Origin: CAZPMO01 sp964587515
GTDB lineage: Bacteria > Pseudomonadota > Alphaproteobacteria > MPNO01
Length of the DNA stretch: 7,230 nucleotides
NCBI GenBank assembly: GCA_964587515.1
Contig: CAZPMO010000219.1
Span: 1 to 7,230, forward strand
Direction of reading: 5' to 3'
In this document: one piece after another, positions 7,089-7,230 of the stretch
Layout of the letters: the number at the start of each line of letters is the position of its first letter
Position numbering within the stretch: position 1 is the first letter of the stretch
Notes under the pieces: model-generated
What the model was told of the DNA's origin: nothing
Databases searched by the model: none
The model's input: the letters and a program-made list of their open reading frames with translations, nothing else
Made by a program: the position numbers and the translations under genes

Positions 7089-7169
7089 CCAGCGGTGTCG
7101 GTGTCGGAGCGAAGAGGTCTTGGCCCCAACGGCTATGCCGCCTGTCCCATCAAAACCGCTGGGCCCCGG
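7082..7169. repeat. Imperfect inverted pair formed by a second copy of the REP-like element
   Basis: Bases 7082-7096 (CCGGGGTCCAGCGGT) recur inverted at 7155-7169, matching at 14 of 15 positions and enclosing 58 bases. The second copy continues as GATCAAGT, as in the usual form of this element, but after about 7175 it no longer matches. The arrangement looks like two elements in opposite orientation. The last 55 bases of the window hold no recognisable gene or site. Confidence 0.5.
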
Positions 7170-7230
7170 ATCAAGTTGTTCAGCCCGGTTAGATAGCTGA
7201 CAGGTGTTCGGAGACATGGTTGACGGTTTT

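Overview
The window is GC-rich, densely coding DNA that looks alphaproteobacterial. The protein styles (an NuoG-like formate dehydrogenase alpha subunit, a PAS/GGDEF/EAL regulator), the strong GC bias at third positions that creates long antisense open frames, and a CCCCGG...CCGGGG palindrome after the last gene all fit a Rhodospirillales/Rhizobiales-type organism; this is inference, with no rRNA or marker gene to confirm it. A run of exactly ten Ns at 2426-2435 and an isolated one-base frameshift near 3067 suggest a draft or metagenome-derived contig.

Layout, left to right. (1) 970-1, minus strand: N-terminal third of a molybdenum formate dehydrogenase alpha subunit, cut by the window edge. 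(2) 2790-1092, minus strand: a PAS - degenerate GGDEF - EAL cyclic-di-GMP protein, interrupted by the N gap; its upstream region (about 2798-2883) holds four short inverted repeats. (3) 5236-2920, minus strand: a likely three-gene operon, transcribed in the order OsmC-like peroxiredoxin, amidohydrolase of the ACMSD/amidohydrolase-2 group, class II aldolase/adducin-fold enzyme (frameshifted near its end). Gaps are 22 and 37 bases. (4) 5365-7036, plus strand: two non-haem Fe(II)/2-oxoglutarate dioxygenases of different families, TauD/TfdA then PhyH, 19 bases apart, divergent from the operon across a 128-base shared promoter region. (5) 7037-7230: non-coding tail with a palindromic REP-like element and an imperfect inverted copy.

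How the genes may work together: the five-gene divergent block (OsmC, amidohydrolase, class II aldolase, TauD/TfdA, PhyH) resembles a small catabolic cluster. Two oxygenases would hydroxylate or cleave a substrate. The amidohydrolase and class II aldolase belong to superfamilies that both contain non-oxidative decarboxylases, hydrolases and aldolases acting on hydroxylated acids. The OsmC protein would remove organic peroxides. No transporter or dedicated regulator is in view and the substrate cannot be read from the sequence. The formate dehydrogenase and cyclic-di-GMP gene look like separate transcription units. No tRNA, rRNA, CRISPR array or insertion sequence was recognised.
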